Source: CAVQDV01 sp963711375
GTDB lineage: Bacteria; Pseudomonadota; Gammaproteobacteria; Coxiellales; Coxiellaceae
Direction: 5' to 3'
Assembly: GCA_963711375.1 (NCBI GenBank)
Contig: CAVQDV010000005.1
Location: 2,480,001-2,544,000, forward strand
Length of the DNA stretch: 64,000 nt
This document shows positions 16,441 through 25,486 of this stretch, in pieces (the first letter of the stretch is position 1; every line of letters begins with the position of its first letter). A model generated the notes under the pieces. The model made no database searches. It saw only the letters and a list, made by a program, of their open reading frames with translations, and was not told where the DNA came from. The position numbers were made by a program, and so were the translations under genes.

Positions 16441-17532
16441 TTAAGTTTGCGAGTAATCTCTTGCTGATGCAGAAAATCTTCCTAAAGCAGTGAGAGGGCT
16501 TGCTTCGAGTTGTCGAATGTGATCATCAGTAATCGTCTGATTTTCAATTTTAATTTCCCTCAAGTTCTGAGCTTTTATCACAAGCTTAGGATGAAAAGCG
16601 CCATCATAAAGTTCCAAAGTGTTCTCGGGTTTACTAAACAAACTAATAAGTTCGTTGATTAGTTTTATATTGTCCGAGGAAAGCTCCCCCTGAATTTTTA
16701 AACTTGGATAAATAGTAGAATTTTCCACATGAAAACATTTTTTTAGAGCATCATAGGTAATCGATTTATTCGAAAAGTATTCTGGATTTTTTTTCATTAA
16801 TTCTACAAAGATGCCGGGCTCTACCTGTAAAGAAGAAAAATCGATACCCCTCGTAAAATTTGGCTTCCAAAAGTTCACTAATGCTTGAAAAAAAGAAGGA
16901 TCTGCCATGTTTTCAACTACTAAGCAATTACCGACACTTTCTCGTGAGGCAGCCCACCAAAGGGCACGTTCTCGAGAAGCCTCATCAACAATAGAAATCT
17001 TGAAATTATTTTTTTTGACCATCGCTAAAAGAAGTAATTCTTTAAACTTTTGTTCGAAGGGCTTAAGATTATTCGGAAGGCCTTTTATATTTTCTGAAAT
17101 ATGAATAACGTTTTCAAATAGAAACTCCTCAGGACTATATGGCCAGTTCTTAGAAATTTGATAAGCGTCAATATACTTTAATATAGAATTAAGAATTTTT
17201 TCATCTCGCTTTTCTTTTTCCCTTGGAGCATTTTTAAGTAAGAAGCTAGAGATAAAATATTGAGAAGATTCTTTTTGCCAATAGTCGCTAAATTCAGTGG
17301 AAGTTTGGAGAATTACATCGAGTTCTTTTTTTGAAATGCACTCTAGGAGTCCACTTAAGATAGCATCAAGCTCCGGCGATAATCGCCACAAAATAATAGA
17401 ATATTTTTCTTCAATCGTTAAGGCAATTGCTTCAGCCAGCTTTCTATACTTTTCTTCATTAATCAATTTGTCTACGTTTTGAAAGTGCTTGGAAAAAGCA
17501 AGGTAATTAGCCTGAGATTCGTTTTCTGTCAA
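16441..17532 (-). CDS. Unrecognised 363-aa protein, upstream partner of the 340-aa protein
   Basis: No recognised family. The protein is largely helical and Lys/Glu-rich in its first half, with a beta-like or repeat-like segment late (LVIKAQNLREIKIENQTI). The open frame begins at a TTG (17530-17532) without a clear ribosome site. An ATG 29 bases upstream at 17562-17564, with AGAGGAAAAG before it, opens an 11-codon frame (MRFTERNKTLH) whose TGA overlaps that TTG. Either this is a coupled leader peptide or one base has been lost and the true protein starts there. The pair of unknown genes probably forms an operon. Confidence 0.65.
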   Translation of the reverse strand: MTENESQANYLAFSKHFQNVDKLINEEKYRKLAEAIALTIEEKYSIILWRLSPELDAILSGLLECISKKELDVILQTSTEFSDYWQKESSQYFISSFLLKNAPREKEKRDEKILNSILKYIDAYQISKNWPYSPEEFLFENVIHISENIKGLPNNLKPFEQKFKELLLLAMVKKNNFKISIVDEASRERALWWAASRESVGNCLVVENMADPSFFQALVNFWKPNFTRGIDFSSLQVEPGIFVELMKKNPEYFSNKSITYDALKKCFHVENSTIYPSLKIQGELSSDNIKLINELISLFSKPENTLELYDGAFHPKLVIKAQNLREIKIENQTITDDHIRQLEASPLTALGRFSASARDYSQT

Positions 17533-17732
17533 TGTAAGGTTTTGTTTCTTTCGGTAAATCTCATTTCTTTTCCTCTAGCCTTATAAAAAATGTCTTAAGC
17601 AATTTTATATACTTTGTTTTACTAGCTAAAACATGAGCCTATAACAATATTGTAGCCATAATTTGATAAGATTAAAACACCCAAAACTTAAGGAAATCTT
17701 AATTTTACCCTAAAATTCCAGGCTTTTGAAAA

Positions 17733-18119
17733 CTAACAAGCCATTTTAATGTTTTCTGGGCGGCCTAGAGTTTCGGTGAGAATGTCGATGGGTACAGGCT
17801 TATTTAATACTAGGTTCATTCCAGCACTTAAGCATTTCTCGTGTTCGGCTTCTTGGAGGGAAGTGATTCCAATGATCAAGGTAGGTCGAATACCATTTTC
17901 GTGCTGACGGATTTTGCGAGTCGCTTCAATGCCAGAAAGCTTAGGCATGTCAACATCAATGCAAATGGCGTAAAAGTGGTGTTTTGTAGCCAATTCAAGA
18001 GCTCTTTCGCCATCAGCGGCCTCTACAATCCCATAGCCGAGAGCTTCCAACAGATAACGATGCGCAGCTCGAATCAAGGGGTCATCGTCTGCGACTAAAA
18101 CCAGTGCGTTTCGTTCCAT
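17733..18119 (-). CDS. Single-domain response regulator (CheY-like receiver)
   Basis: A 128-residue receiver domain with no output domain. The acidic pocket is ADDDP (residues 10-14), the phosphorylation site is Asp55 in CIDVDMP, and the conserved Lys is in VLNKPVP near residue 111. The ATG at 18119 is chosen because TAGGAGATGG lies just upstream; the longer frame runs through this site. It should relay phosphate from a histidine kinase not seen in the window. It stands alone between an unknown operon and the aldolase gene. Confidence 0.92.
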   Translation of the reverse strand: MERNALVLVADDDPLIRAAHRYLLEALGYGIVEAADGERALELATKHHFYAICIDVDMPKLSGIEATRKIRQHENGIRPTLIIGITSLQEAEHEKCLSAGMNLVLNKPVPIDILTETLGRPENIKMAC

Positions 18120-18200
18120 AAACCATCTCCTACACAGGCCCAATGCAAATCATTTTGGGCTTTAAGTATAGAAGAGAAGCTAGCATGATCTAGAGTCAAA

Positions 18201-18887
18201 TTATATCCGGGAAAACCCGTAGAAAATCTCGCTTTCAGCCGTGTGAGCCCCGGCCAGCCAAGCTTTTTCAAAGGAGTCTAGACTAGACTCAGTGCGAGGA
18301 CTTGCTTGAGTAAAAGCCTCATAAACCGGCACAGGAACAGTAATGGCTGGTACTCCCAACCTTGAATAAGCCGTCACTTCTTCAGCAGACTTTATTGCAG
18401 CAGCCATAATTTTTAGAGGATAGGACTGTTGGAAAATCATTTTCATCATATTGCTCAGAATTTCGAGGCTTTGTTGAGTAGCTTCTTCTATGCGACTCAT
18501 ATAAGGAGCCGCATAACGTGCGCCAGCCATAGCGGCCAGTAAGAGTTGACGAGGCTCAAAAATGGCGGTGGCCAAGGTTGGAATTTGATTTTTTTCCAAG
18601 ATAGAAATGGCTTTTAAGCCAGCGGGAGTGACAGGAATTTTAGTAATAATTCGCTTGCTTATTTGTGACAATGCTTGCGCTTGTTTTAGCATATTTTCCG
18701 TATCTCGTGCTAGCACTTGCACACAAAGCCATCCAGATTGGCAACTAAGTAATTGCTCGATTTTCTTTTCGGGGGAAACATCGGACTGGCTCAAAATGGA
18801 AGGATTCGTAGTCACACCGGTTAAAATGCCCATGGCATCTGCTTCTCGAATCACATCAAGGTCTATTGTATCAAGCCACAATTCCAC
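18201..18887 (-). CDS. Transaldolase-family protein, fructose-6-phosphate aldolase-like
   Basis: A 228-residue member of the small transaldolase group (about 220 residues in TalC/FsaA). The opening MELWLDTIDLDVIREA and GVTTNPSIL form the first barrel strands, and the Schiff-base Lys is in RIITKIPVTPAG. It would cleave or form fructose-6-phosphate or transfer dihydroxyacetone units. The start is GTG with AGGAG 8 bases upstream. The LuxR gene stop is only 2 bases away, and a sugar porter lies upstream, so the three probably handle a sugar. Confidence 0.9.
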   Translation of the reverse strand: MELWLDTIDLDVIREADAMGILTGVTTNPSILSQSDVSPEKKIEQLLSCQSGWLCVQVLARDTENMLKQAQALSQISKRIITKIPVTPAGLKAISILEKNQIPTLATAIFEPRQLLLAAMAGARYAAPYMSRIEEATQQSLEILSNMMKMIFQQSYPLKIMAAAIKSAEEVTAYSRLGVPAITVPVPVYEAFTQASPRTESSLDSFEKAWLAGAHTAESEIFYGFSRI

Positions 18888-18889
18888 GT

Positions 18890-19762
18890 CTATTTCTCCT
18901 CAATTTTGTCATTTTCAGAACTGATTTGAAAAGGATATAAATTTTTAGGGCCTATTGAGCCCAGTTTAAAACCTAAATCAAATAAAGTGCTGCATTTAAA
19001 TTTATCTTTAATGTTTTTAATATGGGTTTCCAAAGTTCGATTTGAAACGGCAAGCGTGTTCGCAATTTGAACCGGTTTATTCCCATCTTTTAACAGTGAG
19101 AGTATATCAAGCTCTCGCCGAGTAAGATAGGCATTATCGAACTCATCACCGAGATAAAGCCGAGAAATCTGAGTTTGTTTTAGAAGTTCTTCAAGACTCC
19201 GAGGTTTATTATGCTTAAGTTCACGTAAATAGATTTCTTCATGGGCCGGAACAGGCAAGGCAAAACGTGTTTTTTCGGCCTCGAGGATTAATTTTTGAGT
19301 TTCTTGTTTAAAATACGCCACAAAACGATACAAAAAATTAATTCGAGAATTTAATTTTTCAAGGGATATAAAATTATCAAGCGTGGTTCCAAAATGAAAA
19401 AAATCGACATATCGACCATGTTTCTCGATGATCGTAAGACCATGGTCAATATCATGTTGAGAAGCGGCTGAATAAATGGGCTCACGCTTTAGCCAGGACC
19501 AAAAAACAAAACCATTGCAAAATAAACGGGGATCTTTTTCAAAAATTGCCGATTTATAAAGCTCGGTTCGATAGTAAGTTTCAATCCATTTTCCCGCATT
19601 AGTCAGACGTAAATGAGTGCCATCTTCATACGTTCGGTCAAAGGTAAAGTAGGAAAGTCCTATAGACTCCAGCGGTTTGGTAATTTGAGTAATATCGTCC
19701 ACTGAAGAAAAAGTAACATGTTTTTTGTAGAAACTTTCTCCTAATAATTGAATAGTCGCCAA
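18890..19762 (-). CDS. LuxR-family transcriptional regulator
   Basis: A 290-residue regulator. The C-terminal LuxR helix-turn-helix covers about 210-270 (LTRRELDILSLLKDGNKPV... SNRTLETHIKNIKDKF). The N-terminal 200 residues look like a sensory domain related to autoinducer/PAS-type folds but without a motif I can name. The start codon is a TTG at 19760-19762, supported by GAGGAGGAG directly upstream. It sits between the sugar porter (20 bases away) and the aldolase (2 bases away) and may regulate them. No receiver domain is present, so a small ligand is more likely than phosphorylation. Confidence 0.9.
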   Translation of the reverse strand: MATIQLLGESFYKKHVTFSSVDDITQITKPLESIGLSYFTFDRTYEDGTHLRLTNAGKWIETYYRTELYKSAIFEKDPRLFCNGFVFWSWLKREPIYSAASQHDIDHGLTIIEKHGRYVDFFHFGTTLDNFISLEKLNSRINFLYRFVAYFKQETQKLILEAEKTRFALPVPAHEEIYLRELKHNKPRSLEELLKQTQISRLYLGDEFDNAYLTRRELDILSLLKDGNKPVQIANTLAVSNRTLETHIKNIKDKFKCSTLFDLGFKLGSIGPKNLYPFQISSENDKIEEK

Positions 19763-19782
19763 TGCTCCTCCTCAAATGCCCG

Positions 19783-21159
19783 TTAAGGGTATTCTCCACC
19801 TAGATTTCGCATTTTAATGCCTGCTCTAAGATCCAACTCAATTTTTTCTAAAGAAATATTTCGGGTTTCCGGAACATAAAAATAAAAGAGCATCCAGCCT
19901 AAAATCGAAATGAGCAAAAAAAAGCTAAACGAAATAGCGGCACCATATTGATCCAACACGATGGGAAATAAAAAAGCCACAAGCGAGTTGGTTAGCCAGT
20001 TAAACGCAATCGAAATTCCCATCCCAGTACCTCGGATTTTCACAGGGAAAATTTCCGATGGGATAAGAAAACAAGCAGGCCCAACACTAATACCCTGACA
20101 AGCAACAAAAAGAATTGAGCTTAATAAAACTGTCCATCCTAAAAGCCTAGAATTTTCGATAAAATGAAAAGCGCAGACAATAAAAACGAGGCTTAAAATA
20201 ATTCCGCCCAAACCCGATAATAGCAGGCGTCGTCTTCCAAATTTGTCGATAAAAAATGCGGCGAAAACGGCCGCGAGAGTAACCGTTAAACCGATTCCAA
20301 TGCTGGCTAAAATGGAAACTGAGGCTTGGCCGAAACCTGTTTTTTCTAAAAGTGTGGGGGCATAATAAATAATAGCGTTAATACCCACGGCTTGGGTAAA
20401 GATGCTTACGATAGCGCCAAGAACCAAAATGCGGAAATAATTAGGATTAAATCGCGAGGTTCTGGAGGCTTTTTCTTCGGAAATGACTTTCTGAATCTCA
20501 CAAATTTCTACTTTTGTCTTTTCGCTCCCATGAATTTTCTCAAGAATTTGTCTAGCTTTTTCAAGTTTATTTTTTAGAATTAGCCAACGCGGGCTCTCTG
20601 GCAAGAGCAGTGCAGAAAAGCCTAAAAAAACAGCGGGAAAAAGACCCAACAGCAGCATGTAGCGCCAATCACCGCTATAGGAAAATATATAGGCCACAAG
20701 ATAGGATACAAAAATTCCGAAATTAATCGCAATTAAATAAAGGGTTACTAAAAATCCCCGATTCTTCTCGATAGACATTTCAGCAATATATAAAGGGGCA
20801 AGAGAAGAGCTCATACCGACGGCAAAGCCAAGCAAAAATCGACCGATAATAAGGGCATCGACGCTCAGTGCAAATCCGCATAGCAAAGAGCCTAATATAA
20901 AAAGAATTGCTGTAGCAAAGAGTACTTTTTTTCGTCCAATGATATCTGTGATTTTCCCTATCGCCAGTGCAGAAAAAAGAGCACCTAAGGGAACAGCGCT
21001 TACGATCAACCCCACCTCTGCGCTGCTAATGGAAAATGTTTTCTTAATAAACAACATAGCCCCGGAAATAATCCCAGCATCATAGCCAAACAATAAGCCA
21101 GAAATTGCGGCAATGAAGGCGATAAAGTAAATATTCTGTTTAAGCATTGAGGTACTCAT
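19783..21159 (-). CDS. MFS sugar porter (xylose/galactose/glucose:H+ symporter-like)
   Basis: A 458-residue major facilitator with twelve hydrophobic segments and the sugar-porter signatures: GRKKVLFATAILFILGS after helix 2, PESPRWL before the central loop, QAVGINAIIYYAPT in helix 7, GRRRLLL after helix 8, and PETRNISLEKIE at the end of helix 12. It imports a hexose or pentose with protons across the inner membrane. The gene order porter, LuxR regulator, fructose-6-phosphate aldolase-like suggests one sugar-use unit. Confidence 0.94.
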   Translation of the reverse strand: MSTSMLKQNIYFIAFIAAISGLLFGYDAGIISGAMLFIKKTFSISSAEVGLIVSAVPLGALFSALAIGKITDIIGRKKVLFATAILFILGSLLCGFALSVDALIIGRFLLGFAVGMSSSLAPLYIAEMSIEKNRGFLVTLYLIAINFGIFVSYLVAYIFSYSGDWRYMLLLGLFPAVFLGFSALLLPESPRWLILKNKLEKARQILEKIHGSEKTKVEICEIQKVISEEKASRTSRFNPNYFRILVLGAIVSIFTQAVGINAIIYYAPTLLEKTGFGQASVSILASIGIGLTVTLAAVFAAFFIDKFGRRRLLLSGLGGIILSLVFIVCAFHFIENSRLLGWTVLLSSILFVACQGISVGPACFLIPSEIFPVKIRGTGMGISIAFNWLTNSLVAFLFPIVLDQYGAAISFSFFLLISILGWMLFYFYVPETRNISLEKIELDLRAGIKMRNLGGEYP

Positions 21160-21301
21160 GCCGTGAATCTTACCTCAAATTAGCCCAAACTTGTAGCTTA
21201 TTCGAGCAATTTTTATGGATTTTCCTCTCCAAAATTATTAAACATAATAATATCCCTCTTCCACAACTCCTTGAAAATATGGCTAGATGGGACCACGGTA
21301 G

Positions 21302-21391
21302 CTAAAAACCCTTCCGCCTTAGCTTTTTAAGAGCAGCATTTGGCCGCAAGAGCCTTTCACCAATTCCGCTAGTCGAACCGGTAACGATACA
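21302..21391 (-). pseudogene. Relic of a short-chain dehydrogenase N-terminus
   Basis: On the minus strand a short open frame reads CIVTGSTSGIGERLL, the Rossmann TGxxxGIG motif of SDR enzymes, then runs into unrelated residues and a TAG at 21302-21304. No start codon or remaining SDR body is visible. The region between the sugar porter and the DUF393 gene otherwise holds nothing I can read. Confidence 0.35.
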
Positions 21392-21397
21392 AATCGT

Positions 21398-21802
21398 TTA
21401 ATGCTTCAAGTTATTAATTTTTGAAACTCCTCGAACTTTCAGCAAAATATTACGAACGAATCTTAATATTGGGTAAAGGGTAACGGAGGCATATTTATTT
21501 TTAAATAGCAGAAAGCTCAGGCGATTGAACAAATTGTTTTTACTGCTCAGGAGGCTTAAGACGCCGACGGCATCACTGCCGTAATAAAATTTATCACCAA
21601 TCTTAACTACCATTCCTTTATCCAGATCAAAGCCCAATCGAGAAATTTCCTCTACTATAGGCGACCCCAGCCTAGCATCTACCAAATGCAAGTTGCCAAC
21701 CGTTTCTCTAATGCGAACTAACTTAGAAAAATTTCGGCACATCGGACAGTCACCGTCATAAATCAAAAAAATATCATCACCAGATTTTTCATTTGTTCCC
21801 AT
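21398..21802 (-). CDS. DCC-family (DUF393) thiol-disulfide oxidoreductase-like protein
   Basis: A 134-residue protein with the family's defining YDGDCPMCRNF near the N-terminus, a thioredoxin-like CxxC, then the helical remainder typical of DUF393 (HLVDARLGSPIVEEI, YYGSDAV). Biochemical role in the family is poorly defined. The ATG lies inside the last 40 bases of the broken GNAT gene and in another frame; both read on the same strand. It appears intact. Confidence 0.88.
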   Translation of the reverse strand: MGTNEKSGDDIFLIYDGDCPMCRNFSKLVRIRETVGNLHLVDARLGSPIVEEISRLGFDLDKGMVVKIGDKFYYGSDAVGVLSLLSSKNNLFNRLSFLLFKNKYASVTLYPILRFVRNILLKVRGVSKINNLKH

Positions 21803-22275
21803 TTTGCCTCTGAAATCTTCTTAAGTTCAAGCTCTAGCGATCTTGCAAGCGAGTAATTTGCTGGCCATTCTTCGTCGATAATGGAATACCATGCAGTATC
21901 TCGGTTATGACCTTTCACCACAAGGGCATTTCTAAAAATGCCTTCAAATCGAAATCCCAATCTTTCGGCCGCTCTTCGCGAGGGTTGATTCAATGAATTG
22001 CAGTGCCACTGATAGCGTCATTAGTTGAGATCATCGAATACATGCTTCATCATTAGGTACATGACTTCTGTTGCTACACGAGTTTTTTGCAAGGCCCGTG
22101 AATAAATAATTGAACCCACTTCGATAACCCCATGTTCCAGATTGATATCCAGTGGCTCAAGCACGCAATATTGCCCAAGCATTTTTTCTTTGCGAGGTAA
22201 TTCACAGGGAACCCACGCATCGACGGCGTAGCCGATGATTTGCCCATAATTGTTTTTGTTCAATGTTTTTAACAT
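21763..22275 (-). pseudogene. GNAT N-acetyltransferase pseudogene (two consecutive in-frame stops plus internal deletion)
   Basis: Two open frames lie in the same register: residues up to FDDLN (22021-22275) and RYQWHCNSLNQPSRRAAERLGF onward (21763-22017). Between them stand TAA and TGA (22018-22023), where this RimJ/RimL-like family normally has Tyr-Arg before the RY pair; each stop is one base away from such a codon. The N-terminal part is also shortened: LEPLDINL joins directly to EHGVIEVG, missing roughly 70 residues normally found between. The gene cannot make a working acetyltransferase. It is the neighbour of an aminoglycoside-phosphotransferase-like gene 11 bases upstream. Confidence 0.85.
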
Positions 22276-22286
22276 GGATTTTTTAA

Positions 22287-23159
22287 TTACCTATTAGTAA
22301 GGACTTCATCAATAACCCTTTTTATTTCAAGAGGGCTGGTGCTCGGTAGTGTTGCGCATAAGGTCTTCCACAGTGCCCAAGCTCTCCCTCGCGCCCAAGT
22401 GCCGCTATCAAGCGGAAGCGCCTTTCGAAATGCTTCGCGGCTCTCCTTTCTGAATAAAGTCCAAGCGATAGCTAAATCGCAAGCAGGATCGCCGATGCCC
22501 ATTGAACCAAAATCGATAACAGCATTCAACTCTCCTTCTTTAATTAGTAGGTTTCCAACGGCGATGTCACCATGAACCCAAATGGGTGAAGCTTCCCAGC
22601 GGGATGAAAGCGCTTCACTCCAAACTTCTTCTATGGCTTTCGCATGAATTTTGTCATTGATTGCGGCTATCGCCAGACGCATTTCAGCGTCATAAACTGA
22701 AATCGCGCCGCCACGAAAGAAATTTTGAGGCCCTGCCATTGGTCCGCCCGCCGCATCAATCCCCTGTAGAGAAAGCAAGAATTCCGCTAACTTAATAGCA
22801 AATTGTCTCAGATCGGGAATGCGATCAAACGTCGCAATTTTTCCTTCAATCCACTGATATACGGACCAATGACAAGGATACCCTTCCCCTGGTTTTCCCA
22901 TGGCCAAAGGGACAGGAATGGCAAGAGGCAAAAATGGTGCCAGTTTCGGTAACCAATATTGCTCCTTTTCTACTTGCGAGGAATATTTCTCAGCACTTGG
23001 AAGGCGAACCAACATATGATCTCCGAGATGAAAAGTCCTATTATCCCAGCCTCCCATTTCGACTGGTTTTACGGGAAATTCCGTCCACTGCGGAAATTGC
23101 GCAGCGATGAGCCGACGCACCAGATCGGCATCAATATCAATTTTTTCATTACTACGCAT
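22287..23159 (-). CDS. Aminoglycoside phosphotransferase-family kinase
   Basis: A 290-residue APH-fold kinase. The catalytic loop is WVHGDIAVGNLL (HxDxxxxN), the metal-binding motif is VIDFGSMGIGDPACDLA, and GGWDNRTFHLG forms the nucleotide-binding strand pair. Close relatives are annotated as streptomycin/hydroxyurea-type or unassigned phosphotransferases; a natural small-molecule substrate is as likely as an antibiotic. The ATG at 23159 is clear. The gene is divergent from the acyltransferase gene and followed by the broken GNAT gene. Confidence 0.9.
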   Translation of the reverse strand: MRSNEKIDIDADLVRRLIAAQFPQWTEFPVKPVEMGGWDNRTFHLGDHMLVRLPSAEKYSSQVEKEQYWLPKLAPFLPLAIPVPLAMGKPGEGYPCHWSVYQWIEGKIATFDRIPDLRQFAIKLAEFLLSLQGIDAAGGPMAGPQNFFRGGAISVYDAEMRLAIAAINDKIHAKAIEEVWSEALSSRWEASPIWVHGDIAVGNLLIKEGELNAVIDFGSMGIGDPACDLAIAWTLFRKESREAFRKALPLDSGTWARGRAWALWKTLCATLPSTSPLEIKRVIDEVLTNR

Positions 23160-23325
23160 AATTAGTTTCGCCTGAGAAATTGCAGGGGGTATTTTTTCTT
23201 AAATATAACGCAGAAGCCGGGTTAGAATCAAAATGTATCTACAACCCGTTGATTCTTGAAAAAAATTAGAAAAATATCCCAGACGCATTAATAAAACCTT
23301 AAGCTTTCACTGATATATTAGGAGC

Positions 23326-24486
23326 ATGTTAAAAAATAATTTATCATCTACTGGAATCCGAAATGACGGCATAGACATGCTGAGGGGGTTTTCCATTCTC
23401 TCGGTAGTCTTACTGCATTGCTTTATTCATATGCCATTTGCGCACGATGTTTTGCCCGAGCGCTTGATCAATATCATTTTCCGTAGTGGGTATTACGGTG
23501 TGATTATATTTTTTGTGATCTCCGGATTTTTGATTACCACTACATCGCTCAAAAAATGGGGTGGCTTAAATAATATACGCTGCGGTCAATTTTATAAGAT
23601 GCGTTTTGCAAGAATCATTCCCTGTTTACTCGCACTATTATTGGTGCTAAGTGCCTTAGATATTTTCGGCGTGAATGGATTTGTGATTCATACTACTTCT
23701 TTGGGACAAGCAATTTTTTCGGCACTGACGTTTCACATTAATTTCTTAGAAGCGAAAACAGGATATATGCCAGGTAACTGGGATGTGCTTTGGTCTTTAT
23801 CAATCGAAGAAGTTTTTTATCTTTTCTTTCCATTGCTGTGTCTGACCTTGAAAAAACGATCACATTTTATGGTTGCCATGCTCATATTCATTATTCTTGG
23901 ACCATTTGCTAGAACGGTATTTACTGGAAATGAAATATGGAGCGATCATTCCTATTTATCTTGCATGGATGGAATTGCCGTTGGTTGTCTCGCTGCCTTA
24001 TTTGCGAATCGTGTGAATCTAAACCGAAAAATATTTTTGAGGCTGCTTTTCACTGGCCTATCACTTTTCATTTTTGTTTTTATTTTTCGAAAACAAACCT
24101 ACAATTTAGGATTAACAAAAATGGGCCTAAATATCACAATCCTCGAAATCAGTATTGGCATGATTCTAATTTCCATGAAGGAATGGTATGGAAAAGGAAG
24201 GCATTTTGGAAAATGGCCAATATCCCCTCTTCGTTGGCTTGGGCGCAATAGCTATGAAATCTATCTCACCCATTCCTTTATTATTATTCTGCTCACGAGT
24301 ATTTTATTTAATCCGAAACAGTCAGTTTTCATAATCGTTCTTTGGTATCTGATATCCATTATTTTATCAGGCATCCTTGGACAAATAATTTCTAGTTATT
24401 TTTCTGAACCACTGAATCGGTTTATCAGAACAAAATATGATGTGTCTGAAAAAACAAATGCTAACTTTAGCTTGATAGAAAAATAA
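23326..24486 (+). CDS. Acyltransferase-3 family membrane O-acyltransferase (OafA/YrhL-like)
   Basis: A 386-residue integral membrane protein with about ten hydrophobic segments. Diagnostic motifs are GIDMLRGFSILSVVLLHCF (with the catalytic His), IIFFVISGFLIT, and WSLSIEEVFYLFFPLL. The family transfers acyl groups to sugars of surface polysaccharides or to natural products. AGGAG precedes the ATG closely. A phosphotransferase gene starts 3 bases after its stop, so the two are one transcript. A degenerate copy of its last 150 bases exists at 33465-33620. Confidence 0.93.
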   Translation: MLKNNLSSTGIRNDGIDMLRGFSILSVVLLHCFIHMPFAHDVLPERLINIIFRSGYYGVIIFFVISGFLITTTSLKKWGGLNNIRCGQFYKMRFARIIPCLLALLLVLSALDIFGVNGFVIHTTSLGQAIFSALTFHINFLEAKTGYMPGNWDVLWSLSIEEVFYLFFPLLCLTLKKRSHFMVAMLIFIILGPFARTVFTGNEIWSDHSYLSCMDGIAVGCLAALFANRVNLNRKIFLRLLFTGLSLFIFVFIFRKQTYNLGLTKMGLNITILEISIGMILISMKEWYGKGRHFGKWPISPLRWLGRNSYEIYLTHSFIIILLTSILFNPKQSVFIIVLWYLISIILSGILGQIISSYFSEPLNRFIRTKYDVSEKTNANFSLIEK

Positions 24487-24489
24487 ATT

Positions 24490-25449
24490 ATGGAAAATGG
24501 CATTATTTACTGGGCTTGCGCATTTCTTTCCTCTCATGGGTACACACTTAAAAGCGAGCGGCCTGAAAATATTCAAAAAACACCTTGGTCTTATGTTGTC
24601 CGGTTTGCAACAACTGCTGCTTACATTTATCTGAAGCAGACACCAAAACTGCTGGCATTGGAGCCTTATATTACCCAGATTTCACATGATCAATTTCGTG
24701 CTTCTGTTCCAAAAGTTATTGCTCATAATGTCGAATTAAATTGTTTTTTAATGGAAGATGTTGGCAGGCCACTGCGTGAAATTCTGAAAAAAGAATTTAA
24801 TGCCGCTTTGTTTAGCAAGGCAATTGAGCAATTTACCTCCATGCAGTTAAGCGTTGCAGATCATGCCAATGTTTTTCTGGATATTGGTGTACCCGATTGG
24901 CGCTTAGATAAATTTCCGGATTTATATGTGGAATTGCTGTCACAAAAAGAGACATTGATAGCGGATGGACTTTCAGAAAAAGAAATTCGTGAATTAGAGA
25001 CACTACTTCCAAGGGTTTTTAATTTATGTCAAAGATTATCCGGCTATGCGATCAAACCCAGCATCGTTCAGCCGGATTTTAATGATAACAACACTCTCAT
25101 CGCTGATAAATCTCTAGACATCACCAGCATTGACCTAGGTGAAATAGTAATTTCACATCCATTTTTTTCCTTAATAAACTGTCTGAAACAAGCGAAAAAG
25201 CACCATGCACTGACAGAGGAGGATGATTCCTATCTGCAGCTAAAGGATGCCTGCCTTAAAAATTTCCTGATTCTTGAGCCTAAAAGACACTTATTAGAGG
25301 CTTTTTCGACAGCGCGTCAACTATTTTTTATTTATGCAGCATTGTGCGATTATCGATTGATGGTGGCCTGTGATAAAGCAAAATTTACAACTTCATTTCA
25401 AAGACACGGGAGACTCAGCATTCCATTGAAAGAATTTATGTCGGCTTAA
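24490..25449 (+). CDS. APH/choline-kinase-fold phosphotransferase
   Basis: A 319-residue protein of the phosphotransferase enzyme family. The catalytic loop reads VQPDFNDNNTLI, keeping Asp and Asn of HxDxxxxN while the His is replaced by Gln, and the metal motif DLGE is found at SIDLGEIVISHPF. The N-terminal lobe has the Lys-containing strand AAYIYLKQTPKLLALE. A phosphorylated product is inferred; substrate unknown. It is coupled to the acyltransferase gene 3 bases upstream, so both may modify the same molecule. Confidence 0.85.
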   Translation: MENGIIYWACAFLSSHGYTLKSERPENIQKTPWSYVVRFATTAAYIYLKQTPKLLALEPYITQISHDQFRASVPKVIAHNVELNCFLMEDVGRPLREILKKEFNAALFSKAIEQFTSMQLSVADHANVFLDIGVPDWRLDKFPDLYVELLSQKETLIADGLSEKEIRELETLLPRVFNLCQRLSGYAIKPSIVQPDFNDNNTLIADKSLDITSIDLGEIVISHPFFSLINCLKQAKKHHALTEEDDSYLQLKDACLKNFLILEPKRHLLEAFSTARQLFFIYAALCDYRLMVACDKAKFTTSFQRHGRLSIPLKEFMSA

Positions 25450-25486
25450 TATATAGGTCTTTCACAGGAGTAATTTTCGGGTAACC

